47,265 nt of DNA, from positions 1 through 47,265 of the forward strand of contig WHTN01000010.1 of the NCBI GenBank assembly GCA_009377715.1. Direction: 5' to 3'. This DNA is from Dehalococcoidia bacterium. GTDB lineage: Bacteria > Chloroflexota > Dehalococcoidia > SM23-28-2 > WHTN01. A program made the translations under genes and the position numbers. Below are positions 1 through 8,408 of this stretch, in pieces; position 1 is the stretch's first letter, and each line of letters begins with the position of its first letter. The notes beneath the pieces were generated by a model. It was not told where the DNA came from. It did not search any database and saw nothing but the letters and a program-made list of their open reading frames with translations.

Positions 1-426
1 ATCGATAAGGATGTGCTGAAGTCGGCCGCGCTGGCGGAAGGCGCCGACGATGCGCTTGCTGGAGCTATCGCATATGAGGCCGCCTTCGCCGTCGTCGATC
101 ACCTGCTCGCCCAAGATAGAAGCGTCATCCTCGACAGTCCATCGTACTATGAAAGCATACCGAACAAAGGCGCAGCGATAGCTGAGGGTCGAGGGGCTGG
201 CTATTACTTCATAGAATGTTTCTGTCCCGACCGCGCTGAACTGGAGCGCCGCCTGCGAGAGCGTCCGCGTCTGTCGAGCCAGCCTAGCACAGAGGAGATA
301 GGCGCTGAGCGGATGACCTTCACGCCTCCGGGCCCTTATCTGCGCGTAGATACTAGCAAGGCGATAGAAGAATGTCTGGGCCTAGCGCTCGACTACTTGG
401 GCATGCGCGACGAAGGCATTGACTAG
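1..426 (+). CDS. P-loop kinase (AAA_33-like), 3' part
   Basis: The reading frame is open from the first base of the window, so the N-terminus with the Walker A loop lies outside. The visible part begins IDKDVLKS, which fits the lid-proximal Asp-Lys-Asp of small ATP-dependent kinases. It continues through a hydrophobic strand (SVILDSPSYYES) and an ELERRLRERP helix, typical of zeta-toxin/AAA_33 kinases that phosphorylate small molecules or RNA ends. About 141 residues are visible, which fits the last two thirds of a roughly 180-200 residue protein. It ends 38 bases before the methyltransferase start on the same strand. The substrate cannot be told. The family assignment is moderately sure. Confidence 0.6.
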   Translation: MDKDVLKSAALAEGADDALAGAIAYEAAFAVVDHLLAQDRSVILDSPSYYESIPNKGAAIAEGRGAGYYFIECFCPDRAELERRLRERPRLSSQPSTEEIGAERMTFTPPGPYLRVDTSKAIEECLGLALDYLGMRDEGID

Positions 427-464
427 AACATAATGCTAAGGTAGTATATTAGGTGATCAATTCC

Positions 465-1805
465 ATGTCCGAACCAAGTATTAACACGATTTATCTCGGC
501 AACTGTCTCGAAATAATGAGGCAATGGCCAGATGCTTGCGTCGATCATTGTATCGCCGACCCGCCGTTCGGCATCGCGTCCGGCAACGGGAGAGGTCGCA
601 ATCACAATGGCTTAGGTTGGGCCTTCTCGTCACATATCACAATGCAAGAGGCCTGGGATCAGTTTACTAAGGATGAGTATTTGGAATTTAGCGTAGCCTG
701 GTTGAAAGAAGTCTGCCGCTTAGTAAAGCCCAATGGCAATATTTTTATTTTTGGCACGTTCCACAACATATACGACTTGGCTTTTATCGTACACAACGTC
801 CTGGACAGACGCATTCTCAACTCCATCGTTTGGTATAAGCCGAACGCCCAGCCAAACATTACTGCGCGCACGCTGACAGAGAGTACTGAGCAGTTAATAT
901 GGGCGGTGAATGAAACTCAAGAAAAAGCCACTGGATGGATTTTTAACTATTGGGAAGCTAAGGAGCTTGTAGGTGGCAAGCAAATGCGAAATCTGTGGTT
1001 CTCAGATAGAGACGTATGGGCAATACCTGTGGCTCCCCAAAGCGAACGTAAACATGGTAAACATCCGTCCCAAAAGCCCGAGGAGCTAACAGACCGCATA
1101 GTAGCAATTGCTACTTTGCCAGGTGATCTGATTCTCGATCCATTCTCGGGAGCATCGGGTACTGCAATCTCCGCAATGAAATTTGGACGAAACTATGTGC
1201 TTATAGAAAACGAGCCTAAATATGTGGAAAGTGCCAGGAAGCGAATTAAGGATTTTGAGTACTCAAAGTATTTTAGACTCTTTGGAAATGGAGGTAACAA
1301 AGTGACACTTAGCGATTTGGAAAAAAGCATTCTTGCGGAGATCCCTGTGCCTCAGGCGGATGAATTGGACATAGTGTTCACTGTGCCTGAACATGTTGAG
1401 CAGGGAAATAACACGCGCTCGCAAATTGCCAAAGAATTGAGATATGCCAGCCGGCAAGGGCCATATTATGCTGATGCGGCGATGGCTTTACGCCTCATAC
1501 AATCGGAACGACTGCCAGGACATACATCGGAACGATTGGTCTTAACTGATCTTGGTAGGGAGTACATTGCTACAGAGAGTGAAAGTCGAGTAAATTTGCG
1601 TCGTGATATCGTGTTAGATGCTCCCATCGTGAAATATGTCTCTTCGCAACTTGGCATAACTGATGGCGAGAGGGTTCCATATCCACTGCCTCAAATCCTT
1701 TTGGATGAGGGGGAAGTCGCCAAAGTTCTCGAAGAATTTAACATTAACCCTGGGACCGCACGTCGTCGGGCACATACCTTTTGTAGCTGGCTGACCAATC
1801 TGTAG
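465..1805 (+). CDS. DNA methyltransferase (N6-adenine or N4-cytosine, beta-type order) with C-terminal extra domain
   Basis: A solitary DNA amino-methyltransferase of about 446 residues. The catalytic ADPPFG motif is at residues 31-36, HPSQKP at 200-205, and the AdoMet-binding motif DPFSGASGT at 225-233; this catalytic-first order is that of beta-class enzymes. Residues after about 265 are not methyltransferase core. They resemble winged-helix-like tails found in restriction-modification proteins and end in an Arg-rich HTFCSWL segment. I chose ATG at 465 because AGGTGA lies 8 bases upstream; GTG at 453 would add four residues. No restriction enzyme gene is next to it. The gene is visibly more A+T-rich than its neighbours, suggesting acquisition. 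The recognition sequence cannot be read from the protein. Confidence 0.9.
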   Translation: MSEPSINTIYLGNCLEIMRQWPDACVDHCIADPPFGIASGNGRGRNHNGLGWAFSSHITMQEAWDQFTKDEYLEFSVAWLKEVCRLVKPNGNIFIFGTFHNIYDLAFIVHNVLDRRILNSIVWYKPNAQPNITARTLTESTEQLIWAVNETQEKATGWIFNYWEAKELVGGKQMRNLWFSDRDVWAIPVAPQSERKHGKHPSQKPEELTDRIVAIATLPGDLILDPFSGASGTAISAMKFGRNYVLIENEPKYVESARKRIKDFEYSKYFRLFGNGGNKVTLSDLEKSILAEIPVPQADELDIVFTVPEHVEQGNNTRSQIAKELRYASRQGPYYADAAMALRLIQSERLPGHTSERLVLTDLGREYIATESESRVNLRRDIVLDAPIVKYVSSQLGITDGERVPYPLPQILLDEGEVAKVLEEFNINPGTARRRAHTFCSWLTNL

Positions 1806-1933
1806 CCAACATTCCCTATACCTCTGAAGGCTGGCTCTTGCAGCGCAAAAACCATAGCCGGGAGATCGCGCAGCAGCGGCTCGCGGCGCTTTAGTTTTTT
1901 CGCTCTGCCGTTAAGAAAAGACCGGCGTTTTGC

Positions 1934-2257
1934 GTGAGATTTCAACTCGAGGCCTGAGCAGGCTGGCTTGGCGCTTTCGCAGCGTTAGGCCTGGCATTTC
2001 TGGCGTGCGGAATCGGCGCCATAGTCATCCTCTACAACGAAGATATTCTGCTGCCTATGATACTTATGCCAGGGGTTACATTGGCTGCGTTTGCCTTATG
2101 CAAGAGAATGGCTCTTGCGATAATAAGCGACCGCGACCCGCCGAGTCCGGTCCAGGTCGGCTTAGTCATAACCGAGTGGCTCTTAATCTTGGGGCTGTTA
2201 GGTGCATTATTCTTGGCTTGCTTGTGGCTTATGGGTGCAAATACACCGCGTGGTTAG
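1934..2257 (+). pseudogene. small membrane protein, interrupted by TGA
   Basis: From GTG at 1934 the frame reads MRFQLEA, then TGA at 1955-1957, then runs on in the same frame as a clear two-helix membrane protein. The first helix is about AALGLAFLACGIGAIVILY and the second, WLLILGLLGALFLACLWLM, lies near the end. No start codon follows the TGA before the first helix, so translation of the whole protein needs the stop to be read or to be CGA or TGG in the original. The family is unknown. The remaining bases from 1806 to 1933 hold a short open frame ending at a TAG followed by six T; I could not assign it. Confidence 0.35.
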
Positions 2258-2319
2258 ATAGGGTCATGTCAAGTGACCGAATTGGAACGTAATGCGGCGG
2301 CCTTTCGCTGGCTTAGTAG

Positions 2320-2341
2320 TATAATAGTATAAAAATGGAGG
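2320..2341 (+). promoter_or_regulatory. -10 box and ribosome site of the antitoxin-like gene
   Basis: TATAAT at 2320-2325 is followed by GGAGG at 2337-2341 just before the ATG at 2349. No convincing -35 is visible. Confidence 0.45.
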
Positions 2342-2348
2342 CTATAAC

Positions 2349-2711
2349 ATGAGATTCGTGTTACTGGGCAAAGAATACGACTTAAGTCATGAAGACATAC
2401 GAAGCGCTATGAGGAAAGAAGAGCCGGAGCCTATACGGAATCATTACGTCAGGATCGATAATCGCATCTATCCACCTAAACAAGTTTTGGCGGCCGCCAC
2501 AGGCTTACCGCGTGTAAGCTTTACTACGATGCGCGCGCACAACGTGCTGCGTCGATTGGGCTTTGAGTTGGGGGATATGAATGGCAAAGGTGATTGGAAA
2601 CCAGATCCCAAAAAGCTGGAAGCCGCCCGTCTAATGGATGAGGCGAGAACTCGTACCGGACCTATAGGAGTCAGCGTTACGGAATTGATTAAAGAAGGTC
2701 GGCGTGGGTGA
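2349..2711 (+). CDS. conserved small protein, putative antitoxin partner of a PIN toxin
   Basis: A 120-residue basic protein of a type often seen in Chloroflexota and Actinomycetota. It has an N-terminal block around KEYDLSHEDIRSAMRKEEPE, a central VRIDNRIYPPKQVLAAATGLPR and FTTMRAHNVLRRLGFE, then a charged tail. No classic ribbon-helix-helix or AbrB fold is obvious. Its stop TGA overlaps the GTG start of the following PIN-domain gene (GTGA at 2708-2711), the coupled arrangement of type II toxin-antitoxin pairs, which is the main basis for the role proposed here. GGAGG lies 7 bases upstream of the ATG. The function is inferred from context only. Confidence 0.6.
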   Translation: MRFVLLGKEYDLSHEDIRSAMRKEEPEPIRNHYVRIDNRIYPPKQVLAAATGLPRVSFTTMRAHNVLRRLGFELGDMNGKGDWKPDPKKLEAARLMDEARTRTGPIGVSVTELIKEGRRG

Positions 2712-3139
2712 CTCGTCCTGGGAGGATCGTCTTAGATGTTTCGGTGATGCTGAAGTGGCGCTTGCTCGACGAGGAGAATGTCGAACAAGCGTTGAGCCTC
2801 CGAGGTGATTGCATTGAGGGTCGTGCGTTACTAACTTTGCCAACCCTAGCTCCGTACGAGATTAGCAACGGTCTAGTGATGGCCTCTCGGCGTCGTCGAC
2901 TAGTTGGCTTAGGCGTAGTGGAATCACTAGAAGCGTTCTTTGACGTAGGGCTGGAATTAAAACAGCCAGACTGGTAACGTACTTGCGACTTGGCATTGCA
3001 GCACGGCCTAAGCGCTTACGATGCCTCCTACTTAGCTATCGCCGAGGCAGAGGGATGTCCCTTATGGACCGGCGATAGGAGATTGTATGAGGTCGTTCGA
3101 AGATCGCTAGCTTGGGTACGATGGATAGGAGATTACTGA
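2708..3139 (+). pseudogene. PIN-domain toxin (VapC-like), interrupted by TAA
   Basis: The frame encodes a 143-residue PIN-domain ribonuclease of VapC type with the expected acidic residues: LDVSV near the N-terminus, YEISN in the middle, and after the stop SAYDASYLA and TGDRRLYE. A TAA at 2975-2977 sits after LKQPDW and separates the first two acidic residues from the last two. The frame is unchanged before and after it. A CAA to TAA change would explain it. If the stop is real the toxin is dead; if it is a sequence error this is an intact toxin-antitoxin pair. Confidence 0.7.
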
Positions 3140-3149
3140 GTCGCCAGCT

Positions 3150-3186
3150 GAATACGAAGCCTCGGTTACCGAAGGGCTTCGTATTC
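3150..3186. terminator. 12-bp stem-loop between convergent genes
   Basis: GAATACGAAGCC at 3150-3161 pairs with GGCTTCGTATTC at 3175-3186 around a 13-base loop. It lies between the PIN gene end and the convergent mrp end. There is no T run on either strand, so it may act as a barrier or be a palindromic repeat rather than a strong terminator. Confidence 0.45.
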
Positions 3187-3203
3187 GTAGTTAAGGTATG
3201 TTT

Positions 3204-4556
3204 CTAACCCAGCGCGCGAAGCATCTCGAAGCTGTAGAGGCCGGTGTTATGGCCGTCGCTCCAGACCAGGCGCACCGCATAGTTGCCTACCGGCTGCACG
3301 TTCAGAACGCGTACGTCCGCTGGGACCGACGCAGCATCGACGCGGCGTTCGTGGGTGAATTCGTCTACGCAGGCGGCGCAGGGACACTGCCCCCGAAGCT
3401 CGCGGTTGGCGTAAGTGCTCACTTTGCCGTCGCCCCAGACAATGCTTAGCTCGGCTTCGCCGGCTTGGATGTCGCGGGGCTGTAAGATGTTGCCTTCGGT
3501 CAGGCCCTTGTAGTTCTTGATGCTGACCTGTGCCGCCACCCGCTCGGCGATGGCCTTATAGGCTTGGGCTATGGGCGCCTCCGGATCGGCGGCGACGATC
3601 GGCGTCCCGAGGTCTGCCTGCGACCGAATGCGAGAGTCCAGCGGGATCGCCCCCAGGAACGGCATGCCGAACTGCTGAGCCGCCTCCTCGACCTGGCCGT
3701 GGCCGAAGATGTAGTCGCGCTCGCCGCAATGCGGACAGATGTAATAGCTCATGTTCTCGACGATGCCTAGCATGTCGACGTTCGTTTGCTGGAACAGGCG
3801 ATACGTCTTCAGTGAGATCGTCAGGCCGACGTCTTGAGGCGTCGAGACGAGCACACCGCCTGTCAGGGGCGCCGTTTGCACGAGCGTCAGGTGCACGTCG
3901 CCGGTGCCGGGCGGCAGGTCGATCAGCATATAATCGAGTTCGCCCCAGTCGACGCCGAGCAAGCACTGCTGTAGTGCCTTCGTCGCCATAGGGCCACGCC
4001 AGATGAGCGGCTTATCGCCAGGAGCGTAGTATCCCATCGACATAAAGCGGACTCCGTGCGCTTCATGCGGCACTATGAGGCCGTCGCGCATCTCTAGTTC
4101 TCGCTTCACGCCCATCATGATCGGGATGCTAGGGCCGTAGATGTCGCCATCGAGCAGTCCAACCTTGGCGCCCGTCTGAGCGAGAGCCACCGCCAAGTTG
4201 ACGGCGACAGTCGACTTGCCGACGCCGCCTTTGCCGCTACCGACGGCGATAATATTCTTGACGCCAGCGATAGCGGTCTGATCTGGGGCGGAATGCGGCT
4301 TGACCTCCGCCGTCATAGTTACGTTCACGGTATCCACACCGCGTAGACCTTCGATGATGCGCTGCGCTTCAGCTTTCATTTCATCGCGGACGGGACAGGC
4401 GGGCGTCGTGAGGTTGATGTCGAAAGCTACTTCGCCGCCACATACCCGTATATTCCGTACGAAACCGAGGCTCACGATGTCTCGGTGTAGGTCAGGGTCA
4501 TTTACCTGCTTGAGGGCGTCAAGAATCTCCTGTTCGGTAACAATCGTTTCATTCAT
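3204..4556 (-). CDS. mrp: Mrp/ApbC-family Fe-S cluster carrier ATPase with N-terminal MIP18-like and C-terminal DUF971 domains
   Basis: A three-domain P-loop ATPase (450 residues) of the Mrp/NBP35 family, which binds and transfers Fe-S clusters in the cytoplasm. Residues 8-85 form a MIP18/FeS_assembly_P domain (NDPDLHRDIVSLG, ACPVRDEM). The deviant Walker A VGSGKGGVGKST is at 105-116, and the family Cys pair CPHC is at 274-277. From about 355 the protein is a DUF971 domain with a CPCAAC motif and a WSDGHNTGLYSFEML end, a fusion partner seen in some Mrp proteins. I chose ATG at 4556 because GAGAGGA lies upstream at the right spacing; the frame opens further to 4628 but there overlaps the regulator gene. 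It starts 16 bases after that gene, so the two form an operon. Confidence 0.95.
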   Translation of the reverse strand: MNETIVTEQEILDALKQVNDPDLHRDIVSLGFVRNIRVCGGEVAFDINLTTPACPVRDEMKAEAQRIIEGLRGVDTVNVTMTAEVKPHSAPDQTAIAGVKNIIAVGSGKGGVGKSTVAVNLAVALAQTGAKVGLLDGDIYGPSIPIMMGVKRELEMRDGLIVPHEAHGVRFMSMGYYAPGDKPLIWRGPMATKALQQCLLGVDWGELDYMLIDLPPGTGDVHLTLVQTAPLTGGVLVSTPQDVGLTISLKTYRLFQQTNVDMLGIVENMSYYICPHCGERDYIFGHGQVEEAAQQFGMPFLGAIPLDSRIRSQADLGTPIVAADPEAPIAQAYKAIAERVAAQVSIKNYKGLTEGNILQPRDIQAGEAELSIVWGDGKVSTYANRELRGQCPCAACVDEFTHERRVDAASVPADVRVLNVQPVGNYAVRLVWSDGHNTGLYSFEMLRALG

Positions 4557-4572
4557 TCGGGAAAGTCCTCTC

Positions 4573-5223
4573 TCAGGCTTTTTGCAGATCTTCTTCTTGG
4601 ACAACGAACCGGCAGCAGGTAGCACCATGGCTGATCAGTCCCTCGCTTTTAACGTCCTGGCCGAGCAGGCGGCTAAGGAACTGGAGGTGCCAGTAACATA
4701 ACTGATCTTCGGTCTCGGCGACGCGGCGGTAGACGCAGTTGTAATCGGCGATCTCGTAACCACTTTCGCTCTTGCGCCATTCGGCAAAGCCACCTTCCTG
4801 TTCAAGGATCGTTGCCACGGTTGCTACGCGTTCGGACAAAGGCTTCCCTTCGACCATCGGGATATGCTGGCTCGCCATCTTATCGGCCAGCCGTCGCAAT
4901 AGTAGCTTCTGTTTCTCCGATGGCGTTAAGCCTTTTATCTCTTCCGCGTCCAGACAGGCGATCTCCTGGATCAGCATACTTGCCAGCTGGTCGTAGTGTT
5001 TCGGGAACGTCTCCTCGCCGTTGTCGGTGAGCGTGTAGCGGAAGTGGGGCCGGCCGGTGGGGCGTCGGACTTCTTGCGCGCGCACGAGGTCGTCGCGTTC
5101 GAGCATCGCCAGATGCTGGCGCACGGTCATGCGGGCGAGCCCTAAGGCAGAGGCCATTTCGTCGACGTTGCTGCCGCCGGTGCGTTTGAGGAGAGTTAGT
5201 ATCTGGGTTTTAGTGGTTTGCAT
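4573..5223 (-). CDS. SufR-like winged-helix regulator with Fe-S-type cysteines
   Basis: A 216-residue transcription regulator. Residues 1-65 are a DeoR/ArsR-type winged helix (ILTLLKRTGGSNVDEMASAL, MTVRQHLAMLERDDLV). The C-terminal half carries C163, C176 and C203-C204. Their spacing (12 residues between the first pair, then about 26) resembles the cluster-binding cysteines of SufR, the repressor of Fe-S assembly genes. The partner downstream in the same operon, an Mrp-type Fe-S carrier, supports an Fe-S-sensing role. A+T-rich sequence upstream (5254-5285, with GTTATATATATGTTAAC) could hold the promoter and operator. The family is well supported; the cluster is inferred. Confidence 0.8.
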   Translation of the reverse strand: MQTTKTQILTLLKRTGGSNVDEMASALGLARMTVRQHLAMLERDDLVRAQEVRRPTGRPHFRYTLTDNGEETFPKHYDQLASMLIQEIACLDAEEIKGLTPSEKQKLLLRRLADKMASQHIPMVEGKPLSERVATVATILEQEGGFAEWRKSESGYEIADYNCVYRRVAETEDQLCYWHLQFLSRLLGQDVKSEGLISHGATCCRFVVQEEDLQKA

Positions 5224-5354
5224 AAAACGGTGTCAAACGACGCTACCAAATAGTGTGGTATGACGTTATATATATGTTAACACAGTGCCTTTTAACAAAG
5301 AAGCGCGTCGTCTGCGAATTTGCCAACTGAATAGTGTAAATATCGTTTTAACCG

Positions 5355-5383
5355 TTGACACGATATACACGTAATGTTATGCT
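5355..5383 (+). promoter_or_regulatory. consensus sigma-70 promoter
   Basis: TTGACA at 5355-5360, a 17-base spacer, and TATGCT at 5378-5383. This is one of the best promoter matches in the window and points at the small Cys/His protein that starts at 5418. Confidence 0.8.
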
Positions 5384-5417
5384 ATCGAGGCTAGATATTT
5401 TGCGGAGGAAAGGGAAG

Positions 5418-5675
5418 ATGAGCGAGACAGGGATAGTAACAGAACGTATCGAGGGTATAGAGGCTCCGAGCTGCCGCCATCACTGGATAATCGAAAGTCC
5501 AGCCGGCAACATAAGCTTAGGCGTTTGTAAGCTGTGCGGCGCTGAGAGGGAGTTCTATAACAGCACTCCGGAGACGGCATGGGACTCCGACCATAGCGTG
5601 AGCATTTCGTCGAACCGTTGGGGCAATAGCAAGGCCCCGGACAAGTCGTACGAAGACCTCGCTATGGCCTCTTAG
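5418..5675 (+). CDS. small Cys/His protein, putative zinc ribbon
   Basis: An 85-residue protein starting at ATG 5418 behind GGAGGAAAGGGA. It has CRHHW near residue 20 and GVCKLCGAEREF near 40. These form a Cys-x-His/Cys-x-x-Cys-Gly set that could bind one zinc, and an acidic, Ser-rich tail follows. It resembles small conserved proteins of unknown function in Dehalococcoidia. It has its own consensus promoter and a strong terminator, so it is a single-gene unit likely to be well expressed. The frame opens earlier, at 5355, but that region is the promoter. The function is unknown. Confidence 0.75.
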   Translation: MSETGIVTERIEGIEAPSCRHHWIIESPAGNISLGVCKLCGAEREFYNSTPETAWDSDHSVSISSNRWGNSKAPDKSYEDLAMAS

Positions 5676-5693
5676 GGGCCAAAATATGCGTTT

Positions 5694-5725
5694 AAGCGGC
5701 CGCTCGAAAGAGACGGCCGCTTTTT
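5694..5725 (+). terminator. rho-independent terminator
   Basis: AAGCGGCCG at 5694-5702 pairs with CGGCCGCTT at 5714-5722, followed by a T run to 5725. It ends the unit of the small Cys/His protein. Confidence 0.9.
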
Positions 5726-5796
5726 CGACCCCGCTCATGATGAGCCAGTCGAACCTGTGTGGGCAGCTCTCTCGTAGCTAGGAGTTGCCATTTTTT

Positions 5797-5815
5797 GGCG
5801 ACCTAAAAGGTCGCC
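5797..5815. repeat. short palindrome
   Basis: GGCGACC and GGTCGCC flank TAAAA. This is one of several short intergenic palindromes in the window. Confidence 0.5.
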
Positions 5816-5874
5816 TCTACAATGAATGAAGGGTGATAGCCCGACACTTGCCGCTTCTATCGTGAAGGCAAATG

Positions 5875-5901
5875 GTAGAGCGCACCGCCGTGCGCTCCTA
5901 C
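5875..5901. repeat. intergenic palindrome upstream of pyrD
   Basis: GTAGAGCGCAC and GTGCGCTCCTAC face each other around CGCC. This palindrome type is common between genes of such genomes. The open frame through it in phase with pyrD is not coding. Confidence 0.6.
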
Positions 5902-5919
5902 AGGGAATCACGAATTCGC

Positions 5920-5925
5920 TATAAT
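5920..5925 (+). promoter_or_regulatory. -10 box of pyrD
   Basis: TATAAT lies 18 bases before the chosen ATG at 5944. There is no clear -35. Confidence 0.5.
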
Positions 5926-5943
5926 GGCTTTGGTGATTTTGCG

Positions 5944-6884
5944 ATGGACCTATCCGTAGACCTGGCGCCGAAAAATAAGCGAGGCCTTCGTCTCGCGAAC
6001 CCGGTGATGACCGCGTCCGGCACCTTCGGCAACGGACTCGAGATGGCGTCGCTTTTTGATATCCAGCGGCTGGGCGCCATCGTTAGCAAGGGCACGACGC
6101 TTCATCCACGGCGCGGCAACCAGCAGCGCCGAATCGTGGAGACGGCAGCCGGTATGCTGAACTCCATTGGCCTGCAGAACATCGGCGTCGAGGCGCTAAT
6201 CCGCGATGTGGTCCCAATATGGGCGACCTGGCGAATGCCGGTGATCGTCAACGTCGCGGGTCACAGCGTTGAAGACTACGCTCGCCTTGCCGAACGCCTG
6301 GACGAAACGCCGGGCGTTAGCGGACTGGAGATGAACATCAGTTGCCCGAACGTCGAAAACGGCTTGGAGTTCGGAGCGATCCGGACGCCGCGGCTGCAGT
6401 GACGGAAGCGGTCGTGCAGCACACGACGCTGCCTATCATCGTGAAGCTGACGCCGAACGTCACCGATATCGTAGCGGTCGCTAAGGCCGTCGTCGACGCG
6501 GGCGCCGATGCGCTCTGCCTTATCAACACAATGCCAGCGATGACGCTCGACGCCGAGCGGCAGCGCCCCGAACTTGGGTGGGGCTCGGGCGGTCTATCCG
6601 GCCCGGCGCTGAGGCCCATCGCTCTGCGGCTCGTCTGGAAGGTCGCCGACCAGGTAGACGTTCCGATCATCGGTTGCGGAGGCATCACAAGCGCCCACGA
6701 CGTCCTGGAGTACTTCATGGCAGGGGCGAGCGCTATACAGGTGGGCACAGCTACCTTCATCAACCCGCGCGCCTCCCTCGACGTTTTGGAGGGGCTGGAG
6801 CACTACATGCGTGAGCGAGAGATCGTCGACGTGCGAGATCTAATCGGCGTGGCCCCGAGCTACGTCCGGCGCATAAGCGCGTAG
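5944..6884 (+). pseudogene. pyrD: dihydroorotate dehydrogenase, class 1B type, with a one-base frameshift
   Basis: PyrD oxidises dihydroorotate to orotate in pyrimidine synthesis. The first part has [27 protein letters not shown] and [11 protein letters not shown] (the active-site Cys of class 1B). The second has LPIIVKLTPNV, LINTMPAM, GLSGPALRPIALR, IIGCGGI and GASAIQVGTA (FMN phosphate site). The two parts are in different frames: after FGA at about 6376-6378 one base is missing, since adding one gives [11 protein letters not shown] as in the family. With it the protein is about 314 residues, full length. PyrD is normally essential and everything else is conserved, so a sequence error is a real possibility. 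The start is ATG 5944; upstream in-frame codons come from a palindrome. The end overlaps the convergent flippase gene by 25 bases. Confidence 0.85.
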
Positions 6885-8182
6885 TGCGACCGCAGTTCCT
6901 GTACCGCGTTACGATACAGCGAAAAGTCGCTGGCCCTAGGCAGCAGAGCAGCCCACGCGTCGTTGCCGAACCGATTCTTGTACCAGTAGAGCGAAGCGGA
7001 CAGCGCGGCGATGTAGGCGATGGACGACGCTGCAGCCGCGCCTTCGATACCGAACGGCGGTATCAGGATCAGGTCGAGCAGCACTGTTCCAATGAGCGCG
7101 ATCCCCGCGCTGTAGCTCGATAGGATCGCCCGCCCCTGACTCACGAAATAGTTCACAAGGATATTTTGGCCGCCGATAGCGACCACTCCCGGAAGTAGCC
7201 AGTAGATAGCGTTCACCGAAGGCGAAAAATCATCGCCGAAGAGCAGTGGCACCGCGAACGACGCCACCAGAGCGAGGGCGGCCGCCGCGGCCGCGCTTAG
7301 GACAATTACGTTACGCGAGACTACGGTCGTGAATTCGGCGGCCTGCTCGGGAGCGTCGCGGATGAGGCGCGGCAGTAGCACGGTGCTCACGGCGTGCGAT
7401 ATCCACCAGATCGTTTCCGTCATGCCCACGGCGACAGCGTAATAGCCGACGTTTTCGGTGTCGACGAAGGCTGCGATGAGAAAAATGTCGAGCCGGAGGT
7501 TGAGAAGCTGGATCAGCTCCCCCGCCTGCCCTTTGACCCCGAAGACGACCTGGTCTTTGAGCGCAGCCCAGTGCGGATTGACGACGGCTCCGAAGCTTAC
7601 GTTAGGTAGGCCGACTAGGAAGAGCGCCAGCAAATTCGCGGCCGTCAGTCCGACTGTCCATGATGCCAGAAGGCTGAAGGTGGTCAACCGGTCGGCGAGA
7701 AGAAAGGCGGCAGCGGCGGCAACGACCAAGAAATGCCGCGCCAGCCAGACGCCGTTCCATGCGGCGAAACGCCCTTCCGCTTGCAGGAAGGACGTTATGA
7801 GCGTGAAGTAAAGGAGTACGGCAGTGGCCGGGACGTAGAGCCAGTAGGACCGCCCTTCTACGAAGAGGTCTGCGCCAGACGCCATGGCGAAAGCGACCGT
7901 CAAAACGAAGGCCATGGCGGTGATGGCTATGACGAGCGCGTGGCAATTGCCCAGCAGCACTCGGAGGGTGTACTGGCCTTTGCCGAGGAAGTACACGTTG
8001 CCGAGGCCGACGCCGAAGCCGGCGATGGCCGCCGCGATCGAGACGACGAGGAAGAAGAGCGAGTAGACGCCACGGCCGTCCGGCCCGAGGCCTCTGGCGA
8101 TTACGACGCTGAGCAGAAAGGCTAGAGCGTATAGCGCGACGCGGGTAATAAAGACCTGGTTGACATTTAGAAGGAATCTCAC
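6860..8182 (-). CDS. polysaccharide flippase (MATE/Wzx-like)
   Basis: A 440-residue integral membrane protein with about 12 hydrophobic segments, beginning with FITRVALYALAFLLSVVIARGL. This N-terminus, with RGLGPDGRGVYS, is characteristic of O-antigen/teichoic-acid exporters of the MVF superfamily. They flip lipid-linked oligosaccharides across the cytoplasmic membrane. The C-terminus, with LDLILIPPFGIEGAAAASSIAY, also fits. No glycosyltransferase genes are adjacent, so the substrate is unknown. It is convergent with pyrD. Confidence 0.88.
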   Translation of the reverse strand: MRFLLNVNQVFITRVALYALAFLLSVVIARGLGPDGRGVYSLFFLVVSIAAAIAGFGVGLGNVYFLGKGQYTLRVLLGNCHALVIAITAMAFVLTVAFAMASGADLFVEGRSYWLYVPATAVLLYFTLITSFLQAEGRFAAWNGVWLARHFLVVAAAAAFLLADRLTTFSLLASWTVGLTAANLLALFLVGLPNVSFGAVVNPHWAALKDQVVFGVKGQAGELIQLLNLRLDIFLIAAFVDTENVGYYAVAVGMTETIWWISHAVSTVLLPRLIRDAPEQAAEFTTVVSRNVIVLSAAAAAALALVASFAVPLLFGDDFSPSVNAIYWLLPGVVAIGGQNILVNYFVSQGRAILSSYSAGIALIGTVLLDLILIPPFGIEGAAAASSIAYIAALSASLYWYKNRFGNDAWAALLPRASDFSLYRNAVQELRSHYALMRRT

Positions 8183-8273
8183 AGCGCTCGCGCGGATTAT
8201 AGCATTTCGACTGCTTATGGCCGAGAAGACGATTCTTGACCAGGCACGGCGGGCCGCCGTAAGCTGGTTAACG

Positions 8274-8350
8274 CGGGGTGTAGCTCAGTTTGGCAGAGCG
8301 CTTGGTTTGGGACCAAGAGGCCGGCAGTTCAAATCTGCCCACCCCGACCA
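8274..8350 (+). tRNA. tRNA-Pro(TGG)
   Basis: A full cloverleaf with encoded CCA. The acceptor CGGGGTG pairs with CACCCCG, the anticodon loop TTTGGGA is flanked by CTTGG/CCAAG, and the T loop is GTTCAAATC. The anticodon TGG reads Pro codons. Confidence 0.95.
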
Positions 8351-8360
8351 GCGTAGAGTG

Positions 8361-8396
8361 AAAAGATGCAGGCCTAAAATGGCCTGCATCTTTTTT
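8361..8396 (+). terminator. strong terminator after tRNA-Pro
   Basis: AGATGCAGGCC and GGCCTGCATCT pair around a 6-base loop and are followed by a T run. It sits just before the convergent CADD-like gene end. Confidence 0.92.
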
Positions 8397-8408
8397 CGCG
8401 ATTAGTAG

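Noticed and set aside
3530-3991. Long Arg/Pro-rich frames opposite mrp
   Set aside because: Antisense shadows of a G+C-rich gene; the mrp frame has all the domain motifs.
6860-6884. Overlap of pyrD and the flippase as a regulatory feature
   Set aside because: A 25-base convergent overlap is ordinary in compact genomes and nothing else supports a role.
8160-8405. Open frame over tRNA-Pro
   Set aside because: It reads through the tRNA and its terminator; not coding.
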